From a virus: DNA of 23,320 nt. The stretch spans positions 1 to 23,320 of IMG/VR virus record IMGVR_UViG_3300008110_000428. The stretch is one strand, 5' to 3'. Shown piece by piece: positions 1-8,129 of this stretch (its first letter is position 1; each line of letters opens with the position of its first letter). The notes below the pieces were generated by a model, which made no database searches, was not told the origin of the DNA, and worked only from the letters and a program-made list of their open reading frames with translations. The position numbers and the translations under genes were made by a program.

Positions 1-1043
1 TCTGGGCTCGTGGCCGCCGATCGCGGGATGATAATTTCGCCCGGACTAGCGTTGATTGGCACCACGTCATTCTTGGGACTATCACCGGGGACGAGTGCTT
101 GGCCATCAATCCGCCCACCGGAATACTTAAACGCACTTTTAGCACCGGCTTGGGCAAAAGCCCCTGTGATTCCGCCAAGAATATCCGCCGCCATCTGCCT
201 ATCGCCCATTTTAGCGGCTTGATTAGCAGCTGCGACCTTAGCCCGAATCTCGTTTTCGCTAATCCCGGTTTTCGCCTGCAATTCTTTAATACCAGTGTCA
301 GAAGCCGCTAGGGTACTAAGACGCTTTAGAGCTGCATCAGAGGTTGCGGTTGCTTGGGCAATATCTTGGGTACGCATTTGGCCATACATCTCACCCGCCT
401 TCGAGCCGAGTTGAGCCGCACCGCTCGTCAACTGGCCTAATAGCTGTTGTGCGCCTAGCTGTTGCTGTAGACCAAGGATGCCAGCTTGCTGAGCGGTTTG
501 ACCGCCTAGCTGGGCGGTTTGCTGGGCAGCATACCTTGCAGCTAGAGCCGGGCTAAGACCACGCTGGCTAGCTAGCTGAGACCGCACCCCAGCGATATTT
601 TGGCCAAGACCTTGCTCAAGAATTTTCTGCGCGAGGCTTCCACCCGGTCCAAAATCACCGCCTTGTTGACGTTGCAGGGTACCGATCAAACCAGTCAAAC
701 CAGCCGCACCTGTTCCATACAGACCTTGTAACGCTTGAGCAAACTGACCTTGTTGGCCAGCGGTAGTCTGGGCTCTAGCAAAATCCGGAGCTGTGTTTTG
801 AGATAGCGCAGCTTTTAATTGTTGCTCGTAAGGATTTTCTACGTTTACAGGCTTATAAAAATCCTCAAATTTGATAAGAGGATTTTCGCCAAAAATCTGC
901 TTTCCACTAGGGAGATTTGCACTGGGATCTCCAGCTCTACCAAAAGACTCCTGCATTTGTTGCTCTTGTTGTTGTTGCTCTTTTGGTTTTCCCATCCATG
1001 TATCAGTTAATTTTTTAAACGGATTTGGTAAAACTAAGGCCAT
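1..1043 (-). CDS. Ala/Gln-rich virion protein, probably internal or tail-associated (partial, C-terminus off window)
   Basis: The open frame begins at ATG 1043 and runs without a stop off the left edge (about 347 codons visible). The start follows the stop of the upstream 987-aa gene by 3 nt and has a GGGG-type SD. The N-terminus is charged and Gln-rich, followed by a long Ala/Gln/Gly-rich region, probably helical (about residues 85-290). Near the visible end is a segment reading PGDSPKNDVVPINASPGEII (about 320-339) then IPRS. This SPKND..P...SPGEI.IPRS pattern recurs in tail-associated or internal virion proteins of many phages; I know it as a family pattern and did not search it. As the last visible gene of the virion module, an internal (ejected) or tail-associated protein is likely. 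Exact role unknown. Confidence 0.8.
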   Translation of the reverse strand, partial: MALVLPNPFKKLTDTWMGKPKEQQQQEQQMQESFGRAGDPSANLPSGKQIFGENPLIKFEDFYKPVNVENPYEQQLKAALSQNTAPDFARAQTTAGQQGQFAQALQGLYGTGAAGLTGLIGTLQRQQGGDFGPGGSLAQKILEQGLGQNIAGVRSQLASQRGLSPALAARYAAQQTAQLGGQTAQQAGILGLQQQLGAQQLLGQLTSGAAQLGSKAGEMYGQMRTQDIAQATATSDAALKRLSTLAASDTGIKELQAKTGISENEIRAKVAAANQAAKMGDRQMAADILGGITGAFAQAGAKSAFKYSGGRIDGQALVPGDSPKNDVVPINASPGEIIIPRSAATSP

Positions 1044-1046
1044 AAA

Positions 1047-4010
1047 TCACCCCACAGATTTGGAAGCTATTACTTTGTTGAGACCACGCTTAATGCCTAC
1101 TTCCATAGCCATGTTAGCCAAGGTATAGGCTTCGTTCCAAGAGCCTGCAGCTGGTGCAAGGTCTTGGATGGTGAACTTTACAGACTGGCATTTTTGTCTG
1201 GTCATGAATACTCGGTATTGATACGGAGCTGAGGCATCTGCTGTTATGGTACTAGTTTGTACCATAGTATCATCAAAGTTAACTGCAACCTGCACTTGCA
1301 GCCTATGAGCAGATTTGTAATCGCCGAGGAGTAAAAGCTTATAAATTCTTTGAAAACCTTGAATATCTGCAAAAGACATCCATCCTGTCGTGACCTTCAT
1401 TGCATAACCAACTCCTGCCCGTTGATAACTTCCTAGCGTTTCTTGGGCTATAAATAGATCGGTTAAGCTGGTGAATTTGTTTTGAAATACGCAGGCATGG
1501 ACCAAACGCCATTTGAGTGTAGACCATTGATTAAAATAGTAATTATAGACTAAAAGATTATTGTCTGTATCAGTACCGAACCATACTTCGTTTCTGTCAT
1601 ACATAAGCACAGAAACAAGGCATTGTGACGTATTGTATGCCTCTACAGGTGCACCGATATAGGAAACGCTCAAGGACCTGTCGCAAAGGTAATAGCCTTT
1701 GGGCGACTGAAACATGATGCCTAGCGGAGTAAGGACTAAAGACCTTCCATAGCTTGCACCTGTATCAGAGGCAATAATCTGAGGGGTGGTAAAATCATTT
1801 TGAAAACCACTATTGCTAGGCCCTTCACCAGTAACAATTGAAATAGTGTTACTTTTAAATATGAGAAGTTTATCGTCTAGCTGAATACAGCCAGTCACCG
1901 GACCAGCCCGCTCGTCTACTGATAAAACAAACTCATTCACAAAACTAACAGGTGTCCCAATAGCTCCAGCTGTAGCCGGGATGATTTCTTTTGAATACCA
2001 AACAGAGTTAGTGTCCTCTGATGGCACCAGAATCATCCTGCGCTTATAGACTGAGATGTGAGTACAGGCTGGAGCGCTAGCATTAGATAGCTCACCCCCA
2101 GAGGTATAAAGATATGGCTGGCCTGCAATTTGTGCAGCTGTTGTGCCATCTGTAAAACCATACGAGACGTTATTTTTGAGTGACTGCACTACTGAACCAA
2201 ACCCTGTTCCAGGAAGCTTTTGAAACAGCACACCATCAGTAGAGCGGTAAACAGCTATGTATACTTGGCTGGTGCGGTTAGTAAAATGCAAAGCGCCACA
2301 CCGCACACTGACAAATGAAACAGCTGCCAAAGTGATTTTTACAGGGTCACTAGGAGCACTCTCATGGATTTGCCCATAAGCGTCCTGCCATTCGTAAGTG
2401 TAACAGTAAAAATAGGTACCAACAGGAACGGTACCAGGGGCAGCGGTGCTAGAGAGTAGGCATTGAATTGGTTGCTGCAAAAATCCATGCTCAGCAAACT
2501 CATTGCCGTCAAACATACCAAGATACCCGCCGGTGACGTGCAGGTTATTGGCTAGCTCGGCAAAGATAGGCTTATGCTTAAATTCAATCTTACAAAGGCT
2601 GGCATTACCTACCTTTTCTTTTACTAATCCATAGTAATTATTAGCCGTGGATTGGTTAAGAACAAAGGTAATGTAATCTGGATGACCATCGGAGGAATAT
2701 ATCTGAGGTGCGTTTAAATCGTAAAATTTGCCAGCGATATAGTTATTTTGTACCGGGCTTTCAAATGCGGATGCCCGCACTAAATACAGACTATAGAAAC
2801 CTTTGTATCCTGTGTTCACATTAGCAGCGTCATAAGACTGGAGCGCTGTTACCGGAAGGTAATAACTACCTGTTGTACTGTCATAGTCATACATTAAATT
2901 TCCAGCAACAGCTGCACCTAAAATGAAATCCCTTTGTGCTGTTACTGTTGTGCTAGGCGTCACAACCGCCTGTTGCACCCGAGGGAGCTCATCAACACCA
3001 AAACTATCTAAAACTGTCGTAAATACCTGCATGTTGCCGGATTCATTCAATCCGACTACTACCCCATTCATCTTGGTCGCATACCCAGGGGTAGTCATGA
3101 TTGTGCGCGAAGTCTGCGTCACACTGGTCAACGTGTCATTGTAGCCAATAAGCTTAAGCTGGCTGCCGCTATTGGTAAAAATAATCACGTTGTTTGCATA
3201 AGCAAACATGGCCGAGCCATTTTTACAGCTAGAGCCAGAGATAGTGATGGGCGTAGGAGCCGCAAAAGATGCATAAGTTAAGGGAAAATATGCAACCTTA
3301 GTATTAACACCAGCATTGACCGACCATGCTACATACGCAGCGCCATAACTATAAACGCTATAGCCATACGTGTCATAGTTTGCAGAGCTGTCTAATGTGA
3401 CAGTCGTGAAGAAATCAAAATTATTTTTTCTAATAGCGGAGGCAAGAAGTGTGCCAGTTGAGTCCTCATAAATTACCAAAAAGTAATCCATGGCGCTGGT
3501 AGTGACTACTCTAGGCTTTTGGCCTTGATTTAATAATGCTTCATTATAACAAATACTATTAGTAACAATATCAATGGCTAAATATTTTATCTTTGCGTAT
3601 GGAAATGATGATGCATCATATTCTTCCCATACAAATAATAAAGTGTTTCTAGCCTCATCAAAAGCACAGCAGGCATAGTTAGCATCTTGGTTGATACCAT
3701 TAAATTTGCTTATAGTAAGGGGCAGGTATTTACCCACAATATTCAGTGTGTCTCGGGTAGGACTATAAGCAAAAGCCCGTCTTTGCCCTACAGCAAAAAA
3801 GCCATCTTTTAAGGTAGCACAAGCCAGGGGGGTGTCGGGAAATATGGGAGCTTTGTAAGCATACCCATTACATTTTTGGATCATGCCGTTTTTCAAAAAA
3901 ACAGCGTTTTCCAAAGTCAAAAACTTTCCAGGTTGCACCTGCTTTGGATCGGATTTTGTATCTAAACCTTGAGCAAAAGAAATAGGCACCTTGTTTTTGT
4001 CTAAAGCCAT
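1047..4010 (-). CDS. Large tail nozzle / DNA-stabilisation-like structural protein (987 aa)
   Basis: A 987-aa protein that opens with an FAQGLDTKSDPKQV segment, then GKFLTLENAVFLKNGMIQKC. This GLDTK-D...L.N..F...G...KR/CNGY-type N-terminus is typical of phage tail-stabilisation or nozzle proteins that cap the short tail (functional analogues of T7 gp12 or P22 gp10). The rest is rich in beta strands, aromatics and Thr/Ser, with repeated short blocks consistent with a beta-propeller. ATG 4010 has a GAGGG SD and lies 7 nt past the stop of the 102-aa gene, so the two are co-transcribed. Position after the connector gene supports a distal tail role. The family assignment is by pattern memory; a fibre-like or other structural role is possible. 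Confidence 0.65.
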   Translation of the reverse strand: MALDKNKVPISFAQGLDTKSDPKQVQPGKFLTLENAVFLKNGMIQKCNGYAYKAPIFPDTPLACATLKDGFFAVGQRRAFAYSPTRDTLNIVGKYLPLTISKFNGINQDANYACCAFDEARNTLLFVWEEYDASSFPYAKIKYLAIDIVTNSICYNEALLNQGQKPRVVTTSAMDYFLVIYEDSTGTLLASAIRKNNFDFFTTVTLDSSANYDTYGYSVYSYGAAYVAWSVNAGVNTKVAYFPLTYASFAAPTPITISGSSCKNGSAMFAYANNVIIFTNSGSQLKLIGYNDTLTSVTQTSRTIMTTPGYATKMNGVVVGLNESGNMQVFTTVLDSFGVDELPRVQQAVVTPSTTVTAQRDFILGAAVAGNLMYDYDSTTGSYYLPVTALQSYDAANVNTGYKGFYSLYLVRASAFESPVQNNYIAGKFYDLNAPQIYSSDGHPDYITFVLNQSTANNYYGLVKEKVGNASLCKIEFKHKPIFAELANNLHVTGGYLGMFDGNEFAEHGFLQQPIQCLLSSTAAPGTVPVGTYFYCYTYEWQDAYGQIHESAPSDPVKITLAAVSFVSVRCGALHFTNRTSQVYIAVYRSTDGVLFQKLPGTGFGSVVQSLKNNVSYGFTDGTTAAQIAGQPYLYTSGGELSNASAPACTHISVYKRRMILVPSEDTNSVWYSKEIIPATAGAIGTPVSFVNEFVLSVDERAGPVTGCIQLDDKLLIFKSNTISIVTGEGPSNSGFQNDFTTPQIIASDTGASYGRSLVLTPLGIMFQSPKGYYLCDRSLSVSYIGAPVEAYNTSQCLVSVLMYDRNEVWFGTDTDNNLLVYNYYFNQWSTLKWRLVHACVFQNKFTSLTDLFIAQETLGSYQRAGVGYAMKVTTGWMSFADIQGFQRIYKLLLLGDYKSAHRLQVQVAVNFDDTMVQTSTITADASAPYQYRVFMTRQKCQSVKFTIQDLAPAAGSWNEAYTLANMAMEVGIKRGLNKVIASKSVG

Positions 4011-4017
4011 GGCACCC

Positions 4018-4326
4018 TCAAAAAACGTAAATATCGACTGTTACGTTAGCGCTACTAGTTAAGGTAAGAAACAGGATAGGATCCGGGTTACTGTCCTGAG
4101 TATCGTATATTGACGCACTAGCTCTTTGCCTGACAATAAACCAGCCCAGTAACTTTCTACCTAGTTTGTGCGCTACCCTGTTTGAACCACTAACTAACAC
4201 AATATTGGTCAAAATTTGACCTTGTAAGATTTCTTTAGAGCTATATGGATCCAAGATATTTGAAACGTTGTCTTGAATCATATTCAAAACACGGTCGCCT
4301 GTTTGGATACGTTGCAGCTTGGGCAT
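4018..4326 (-). CDS. Small conserved virion-module protein (102 aa)
   Basis: The 102-aa protein overlaps the upstream connector gene in a TAATG junction (stop 4328-4326, ATG 4326-4324), so translation is probably coupled. The N-terminal third is polar and helical. The C-terminal two thirds (from about residue 36) look like a small beta domain, with the pattern NIVLVSG..RVAHKLGR.L.GW.IVRQRA.A..YD, ending in VTVDIYVF. Short proteins with this HKLGR.L.GW signature sit next to connector genes in many podovirus-like phages, which suggests a minor structural or connector-associated component. No enzymatic motif is seen and the precise role is unknown. Confidence 0.75.
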   Translation of the reverse strand: MPKLQRIQTGDRVLNMIQDNVSNILDPYSSKEILQGQILTNIVLVSGSNRVAHKLGRKLLGWFIVRQRASASIYDTQDSNPDPILFLTLTSSANVTVDIYVF

Positions 4327-5051
4327 TAGTACGTTCCCCAGTTGGTGCCAGCACCAGAACCAGTAGGGAACCAGAAATCGGCGTACAGGTTATCAGAGAC
4401 CTTCGCTGGGCTACCTGCATCACGGCTTTCGGCCATGGCTTCAATGCGCCTAATAAGCATTTGCTTTTGAGCCATCAAAGCGGATACGTCAGATTCTTCT
4501 TTTTGCATGGCTTTGATTGCAGCGTCGACGATGATGTATTCAGTCCACCCAGAAATACCATCAGCTGCATCGGTATCAGATGCCAACGTAGTCATGCGCG
4601 GAACGTACCATAGGCGAATCCTTTGGTTTGCAGCGGGTACTGGTGTGAACCAGATTTTATCGCCATTCAACCGATAACGTAAATTTGTGAGACCATAAAA
4701 TGATTGAAAATTAGGGACAGCATACCGATTGCGATCAATGAATTCAAAAGGACGAACAGTAACGTAACTGTCAGAACTATTAGATAGGCCAAGGTCCACA
4801 CCCAAGAGCTTGTATACAGGCGGAGAAGTAGGGAGCGAATATTGGTCGTTAGTGCCATCAGTTGTAATCGTATAAGCAGGGGCCACATAATAGTTATCTC
4901 CATATTTGGAGACGAGAAGGTCATAAAGCTCAAAATAGCTTTGGTTGATGTAACTATTAAATTCTGCATCGGTGACAAATTGACTATTAACCATATCAGA
5001 GCGTTGTCTAGCCGCAGTCCTCAATTCAAGGAGTGTCATAGTGGTTGCCAT
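4326..5051 (-). CDS. Head-tail connector / adaptor protein
   Basis: A 241-aa protein with helical ends and a beta-rich middle. It starts TLLELRTAARQRSDM, followed by a YINQSYFELYDLLV-type helix (about 33-47), a stretch with YTITTDGTNDQYSLP and LLGVDL, then IRLWYVPR and a C-terminal helix carrying KQMLIRRIEAMAESRDAG. This order (helical N-terminus, 'YSLP...YKLLGVD', 'W..YVPR', closing helix) matches head-completion or tail-adaptor proteins that dock under the portal. ATG 5051 lies just downstream of a terminator hairpin (5061-5099), so it needs read-through or its own promoter. SD is GGGG 5 nt before the ATG. Confidence 0.7.
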   Translation of the reverse strand: MATTMTLLELRTAARQRSDMVNSQFVTDAEFNSYINQSYFELYDLLVSKYGDNYYVAPAYTITTDGTNDQYSLPTSPPVYKLLGVDLGLSNSSDSYVTVRPFEFIDRNRYAVPNFQSFYGLTNLRYRLNGDKIWFTPVPAANQRIRLWYVPRMTTLASDTDAADGISGWTEYIIVDAAIKAMQKEESDVSALMAQKQMLIRRIEAMAESRDAGSPAKVSDNLYADFWFPTGSGAGTNWGTY

Positions 5052-5060
5052 AAAAACCCC

Positions 5061-5099
5061 AAAATAAAAGCCAAGGCATGGTAAAACTCACACCTTGGC
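5061..5099 (-). terminator. Rho-independent terminator / attenuator between acidic protein and connector gene
   Basis: Read leftward: stem GCCAAGG (5099-5093), 16-nt loop, CCTTGGC (5076-5070), then TTTTATTTT. It lies between the stop of the acidic-protein gene and the start of the connector gene. With continued structural genes downstream it more likely lowers than abolishes transcription. Confidence 0.65.
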
Positions 5100-5124
5100 A
5101 ACGGAGAGTGACCCGGATTTACAA

Positions 5125-5379
5125 TTAGTATTCTTCTTCTTCTTCTTCTTCTTCAGGCTTATATTCTTCATGTGGCTCAGCGTCCACTTTGAAGAAAATA
5201 GCCCTTAGAGCATTATACGCACCCATCGCATCTTTTCCAGCTACCGCATCAAGAAGGTCTTGGCCAAGGGCTTCACATTCATCGCGGTCACTAGATCCTT
5301 CATCCTCTGTCTTTAAATCTTGGCCATGCATCATCGAAACGATGACGGTAGCCGCTTTCTTTTTGTCAGGGATGATCAT
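5125..5379 (-). CDS. Small acidic protein with poly-Glu tail (84 aa)
   Basis: An 84-aa protein of unknown function in the capsid-to-connector interval. ATG 5379 overlaps the TGA of the preceding gene (ATGA), so expression is coupled to the capsid-associated protein. The first 20 residues are basic and hydrophobic; the middle is helical (ALGQDLLDAVAGKDAMGAYN, about 37-56); the end is strongly acidic, with eight consecutive Glu then Tyr, encoded by an uninterrupted (GAA)8 tract. Small acidic phage proteins of this layout occur beside capsid genes. An assembly or chaperone-like role is inference only. Confidence 0.7.
   Translation of the reverse strand: MIIPDKKKAATVIVSMMHGQDLKTEDEGSSDRDECEALGQDLLDAVAGKDAMGAYNALRAIFFKVDAEPHEEYKPEEEEEEEEY
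5131..5154. repeat. (TTC/GAA)8 trinucleotide microsatellite in coding sequence
   Basis: Eight exact TTC repeats on the + strand encode the Glu8 tail of the acidic protein. In-frame slippage would change tail length without breaking the frame. Confidence 0.95.
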
Positions 5380-5963
5380 GCCTCACCCTTTCCTTTCACG
5401 GAGCTATTGCGGTAACACACATCAAAATAAAGAGCGGAACCGCTAGCAGGATCAACAGGTGCACCAGATGCATCTTTACATACAAAATAAAGTACCGCGC
5501 CTGCAGTGCTAGGAGCATCCATCAGCTGAGGATCGCCGACCAGTTCAATGCCGTACACGCCCGAATCACCTACAGCCTTAACGGTGCCAGTACCGGATCC
5601 AGCACCAGAGGCTACAAATGCCACACCAGGCGCGGCTGTAACCCCAGCTGGCAGGCCTACAAGGCTATAGTCTGTGCTTCCTACGGTTTGAATCACATAA
5701 AGGGTACCGGAAACAAACGAGCCAGCGGTAACAGCCGAGCCAGTTACCGGTGCGACAACGCGAGCATGAAAGCTGAGGAAACGGTGATAGTTATCTTCAA
5801 GTTTTAGCTCATAAGTACCAGCGGCTTTACGGGTTAGGCTTGCCACTCCAGAACCTTTGAGAGCGCTAGTAGCACCAGAAGCGCCGATAGCTGCAGAGCC
5901 CTCAATCCATACGGGATAATGAGTAAGGGAGAAAAAGAATTGTTGGAAAAATCTGTTAGCCAT
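5376..5963 (-). CDS. Capsid-associated structural protein (decoration/fibre-like, 195 aa)
   Basis: I place the start at ATG 5963, giving MANRFFQQFFFSL, with an AAAGGT SD. An in-frame GTG at 5993 sits inside the terminator after the capsid gene and is not credible. The protein is small, Gly/Ala/Ser-rich and beta-dominated. It contains a GTLYVIQTVGSTDYSLVGLP segment (about 86-105) followed by G..FVA...GSGTGTV, a repeat-like pattern found in many phage surface proteins, and a YELKLEDNYHRFLSF segment near residue 52. The MANRFFQQF start followed by such a beta domain is familiar from proteins encoded just after the major capsid gene. A head decoration or fibre role fits but is not proven. Confidence 0.7.
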   Translation of the reverse strand: MANRFFQQFFFSLTHYPVWIEGSAAIGASGATSALKGSGVASLTRKAAGTYELKLEDNYHRFLSFHARVVAPVTGSAVTAGSFVSGTLYVIQTVGSTDYSLVGLPAGVTAAPGVAFVASGAGSGTGTVKAVGDSGVYGIELVGDPQLMDAPSTAGAVLYFVCKDASGAPVDPASGSALYFDVCYRNSSVKGKGEA

Positions 5964-5981
5964 TGCTTTTACCTTTTTTAG

Positions 5982-6012
5982 AAAAAAAGGCACACCCGGT
6001 TAAGGGTGTACC
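5982..6012 (-). terminator. Rho-independent terminator after the major capsid gene
   Basis: Leftward reading: stem GGTACACCC (6012-6004), loop TTAACC, stem GGGTGTGCC (5997-5989, one G-U pair), then seven T (5988-5982). It starts 15 nt past the capsid stop. The next gene starts only 19 nt beyond, so this is likely an attenuator that makes capsid transcripts most abundant. Confidence 0.85.
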
Positions 6013-6027
6013 TTCAAGTTAGGAAAA

Positions 6028-7260
6028 TTAAGCAGAGAGAGTTACGTTTGCATTATAGCCAGGAGCGTTGCAACTGGGCATAGCGTAGTAACCGATTCTT
6101 ACTTCCCCTGCGTCTGCGTTACTCACCCGCAACATTTCCAAACCATCTCCATACCTTAGGATCTGCGGCGCGTCTCCTAGGCTATTGAGTGTCCAGGTGT
6201 TCATCTGGAGCAGGTAAGCTTTTTGAGGTTGGCAGTTACGGTCTGGGAACACTTTAATCATGCTGTTTGCACCGTTGACCATGATGCCACGGAAGGCAAT
6301 GTCAGCAGGACCTTTCATGTCCACGTATTGCACTTTGGATCCAAGGCTCTTTTCAAGAGCTGCGTAGGATGCAAAGTTAGTGATGCAAACGTCAGGCTTG
6401 CCACCCTCTCGCGCGAGCAAGCTAGAAGAATCGATCAAGGATTCTTCGATGGATTGAGCGGATCCGTCATACCGGATTCCTGCGAGCCTCGTAACATCCT
6501 GTGACCTGTCCACCCCAAAAAAATTGTCTCCAGCGGTAGGTGCAGAGGTAGGGAGCCAAGCTGCCAAACCTTTAACCTTGGCGTTGACGTCACCTTGGAC
6601 GAGCAAGTAATCAGCAGGTGCCCAGCTTGCAGGTGTGCCAGCGGAACCGCCTAGGCCAGTAGCAGAAACCGTCACGGTTCCAGCGCTACGGTTAACAGCG
6701 ATTACGTAACCAAGAGCTGCGCGTGGAGTACCGCCATCAGTAGCGTTGGCTTGCAACGTTTGATTAACTTCAAACTGGACCACATCAGCAGGGTTGCTGA
6801 GAGTGATAACACCAGTGGAGATAGAGCCTACTTGGCCGATGGAACCAGTGCCCGAACGAAAGAGAGCAGAAGCAAGCGAGTTGGTGATGGAGCGAAATGC
6901 GCCGTCAACCACAAGTTTTGCGCCTTCGAGAAACGACATTTTGTCGGTCCGGGAAGCAAGCATCGTCTGGTTGTCGATGGTAGCGATGGAATAATCTGCA
7001 GCGCGAGTCAGCAAGAACGATTGGATCTGAACAGGAGACTGGTTGCCTTGGGCGTTAGCAAAAGTCGCGGATCGACCTTGGGAGACGCCCGTGATGATCG
7101 GAATTGGCTTATACTTACCGCCGAAGTCCGTTTTCTTGGGAATCATGGCCAAAAAGGGGTTGTCGGAATAGACGAGGTTTTCAACTACCTGGCCATCGTA
7201 CAGCTCCTTTAGAGCTGCGTTCATCGCTGTAAGGTTTAAATAAGGTCCAACCGTAGGCAT
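6028..7260 (-). CDS. Major capsid protein
   Basis: A 410-aa protein with features of an HK97-fold phage capsid protein. The N-terminal region has ALKELYDGQVVENLVYSDNP (about 16-35), then IPKKTDFGGKYKPIPI and GRSATFANAQGN. A long central helix region follows (MSFLEGAKLVVDGAFRSITN, about 108-127) with the SLASALFRSGTG segment, then beta-rich insertions and a C-terminal domain that closes with RIGYYAMPSCNAPGYNANVT. This combination strongly resembles major capsid proteins of podovirus-like phages. The gene has a strong AGGAG SD (7 nt), follows the scaffold gene by 17 nt, and is followed at once by a terminator, consistent with the most highly expressed product of the module. Confidence 0.9.
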   Translation of the reverse strand: MPTVGPYLNLTAMNAALKELYDGQVVENLVYSDNPFLAMIPKKTDFGGKYKPIPIITGVSQGRSATFANAQGNQSPVQIQSFLLTRAADYSIATIDNQTMLASRTDKMSFLEGAKLVVDGAFRSITNSLASALFRSGTGSIGQVGSISTGVITLSNPADVVQFEVNQTLQANATDGGTPRAALGYVIAVNRSAGTVTVSATGLGGSAGTPASWAPADYLLVQGDVNAKVKGLAAWLPTSAPTAGDNFFGVDRSQDVTRLAGIRYDGSAQSIEESLIDSSSLLAREGGKPDVCITNFASYAALEKSLGSKVQYVDMKGPADIAFRGIMVNGANSMIKVFPDRNCQPQKAYLLQMNTWTLNSLGDAPQILRYGDGLEMLRVSNADAGEVRIGYYAMPSCNAPGYNANVTLSA

Positions 7261-7277
7261 AGTAAGCTCCTAAAATG

Positions 7278-8120
7278 TTATTGATCTAAAGCAGCAAGCG
7301 CCCGTGACATCCTGTCAGATTCGACACGTGGAGACACAAGGCTAGGAGTGCTAGATGTGTAATTGGTATTAGTTAGTGTCTTGCGTTGCTGCGCGGAAGG
7401 CTGAGGAGTTGCATTAGGTTCTTCTTGCGGTCTAGAGACTTTCGACGAAAGCTTCTTGGTTGCAAGGGATTTTTCTACCTGTTTTTCTAGATAAGCTTCT
7501 ACTAGATCGCAGGCCTCAGGGATCGACAATACTTTATTAGTCTTCGCAAAATATTCTTCGACAGTATCATACACTAAGTCAGCTGAATCATACAAGTTAG
7601 TCAATTCATACTTGTCAGATTCGCGCTTTAAAAAGGTCCCAATCTCTGTCTTAAACTCAGTGATTACGGCTTGCTCTCTTTGTTCAGCTGCCTTCTTGGC
7701 TCGCTCTTGAGCTTCCTGCCTGTCTAGCTCGCGTTGCCGCTCAACGCTTTCAAGCTTTTCTTGCAAGGCCTTAATCTGGCTTTCGGTGCTAACTGTATTA
7801 TTGTTCAAAATATAATCAGTCAGCTCTTTGTAACTAAGTCCGTGTTCTTCGAGGAGTGCCAAGGGGTTTTGGCGGTAGCTTTCTTTTTTGGAGCGACTAC
7901 CATCGATCTCCTGCCTGAGCCGAGCAATTTCCGCCTTTTGTTGCTCCATCGCTTCCAGCTGCGCCTTGAGCTCCTGCCTTTGTTTGACAACGGCTTGTTC
8001 CTTTTTAGCTAGAAATGCAAACCTGTCGGATACTCGCTCCTTAGGTACTTCAGGAACAGGAGCCTCTGGGGTGTCTGGTGTTTCTTGGACTGGTACTTGA
8101 TTGTCTGCAATCGCTTCCAT
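7278..8120 (-). CDS. Scaffolding (head assembly) protein
   Basis: A 280-aa, highly charged protein made almost wholly of predicted helix and coil. A Pro/Glu/Val-rich N-terminus (1-27) precedes a coiled coil of Glu/Lys/Gln/Arg (about 35-80). A short NPLALLEEHGLSYKELTDYI segment (about 85-104), characteristic of phage scaffold proteins, leads into a second coiled coil (about 110-150). The C-terminus is Ser/Thr/Pro-rich and ends in a basic/aliphatic SDRMSRALAALDQ. It lies between portal and major capsid genes, the standard scaffold position. SD is AGAGG; the stop of the portal gene is 9 nt upstream. Confidence 0.85.
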   Translation of the reverse strand: MEAIADNQVPVQETPDTPEAPVPEVPKERVSDRFAFLAKKEQAVVKQRQELKAQLEAMEQQKAEIARLRQEIDGSRSKKESYRQNPLALLEEHGLSYKELTDYILNNNTVSTESQIKALQEKLESVERQRELDRQEAQERAKKAAEQREQAVITEFKTEIGTFLKRESDKYELTNLYDSADLVYDTVEEYFAKTNKVLSIPEACDLVEAYLEKQVEKSLATKKLSSKVSRPQEEPNATPQPSAQQRKTLTNTNYTSSTPSLVSPRVESDRMSRALAALDQ

Positions 8121-8129
8121 TTAAACCTC

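Noticed and set aside
4245-4613. Rightward 122-aa frame opposite the connector genes
   Set aside because: Antisense shadow; product lacks domain-like composition and conflicts with two well-placed leftward genes.
5964-5993. GTG upstream start for the capsid-associated protein
   Set aside because: Lies in the terminator stem and T-tract and has no SD; ATG 5963 has one.
6751-7212. Rightward 153-aa frame opposite the capsid gene
   Set aside because: Antisense shadow of a well-supported capsid protein; no motif and no convincing SD.
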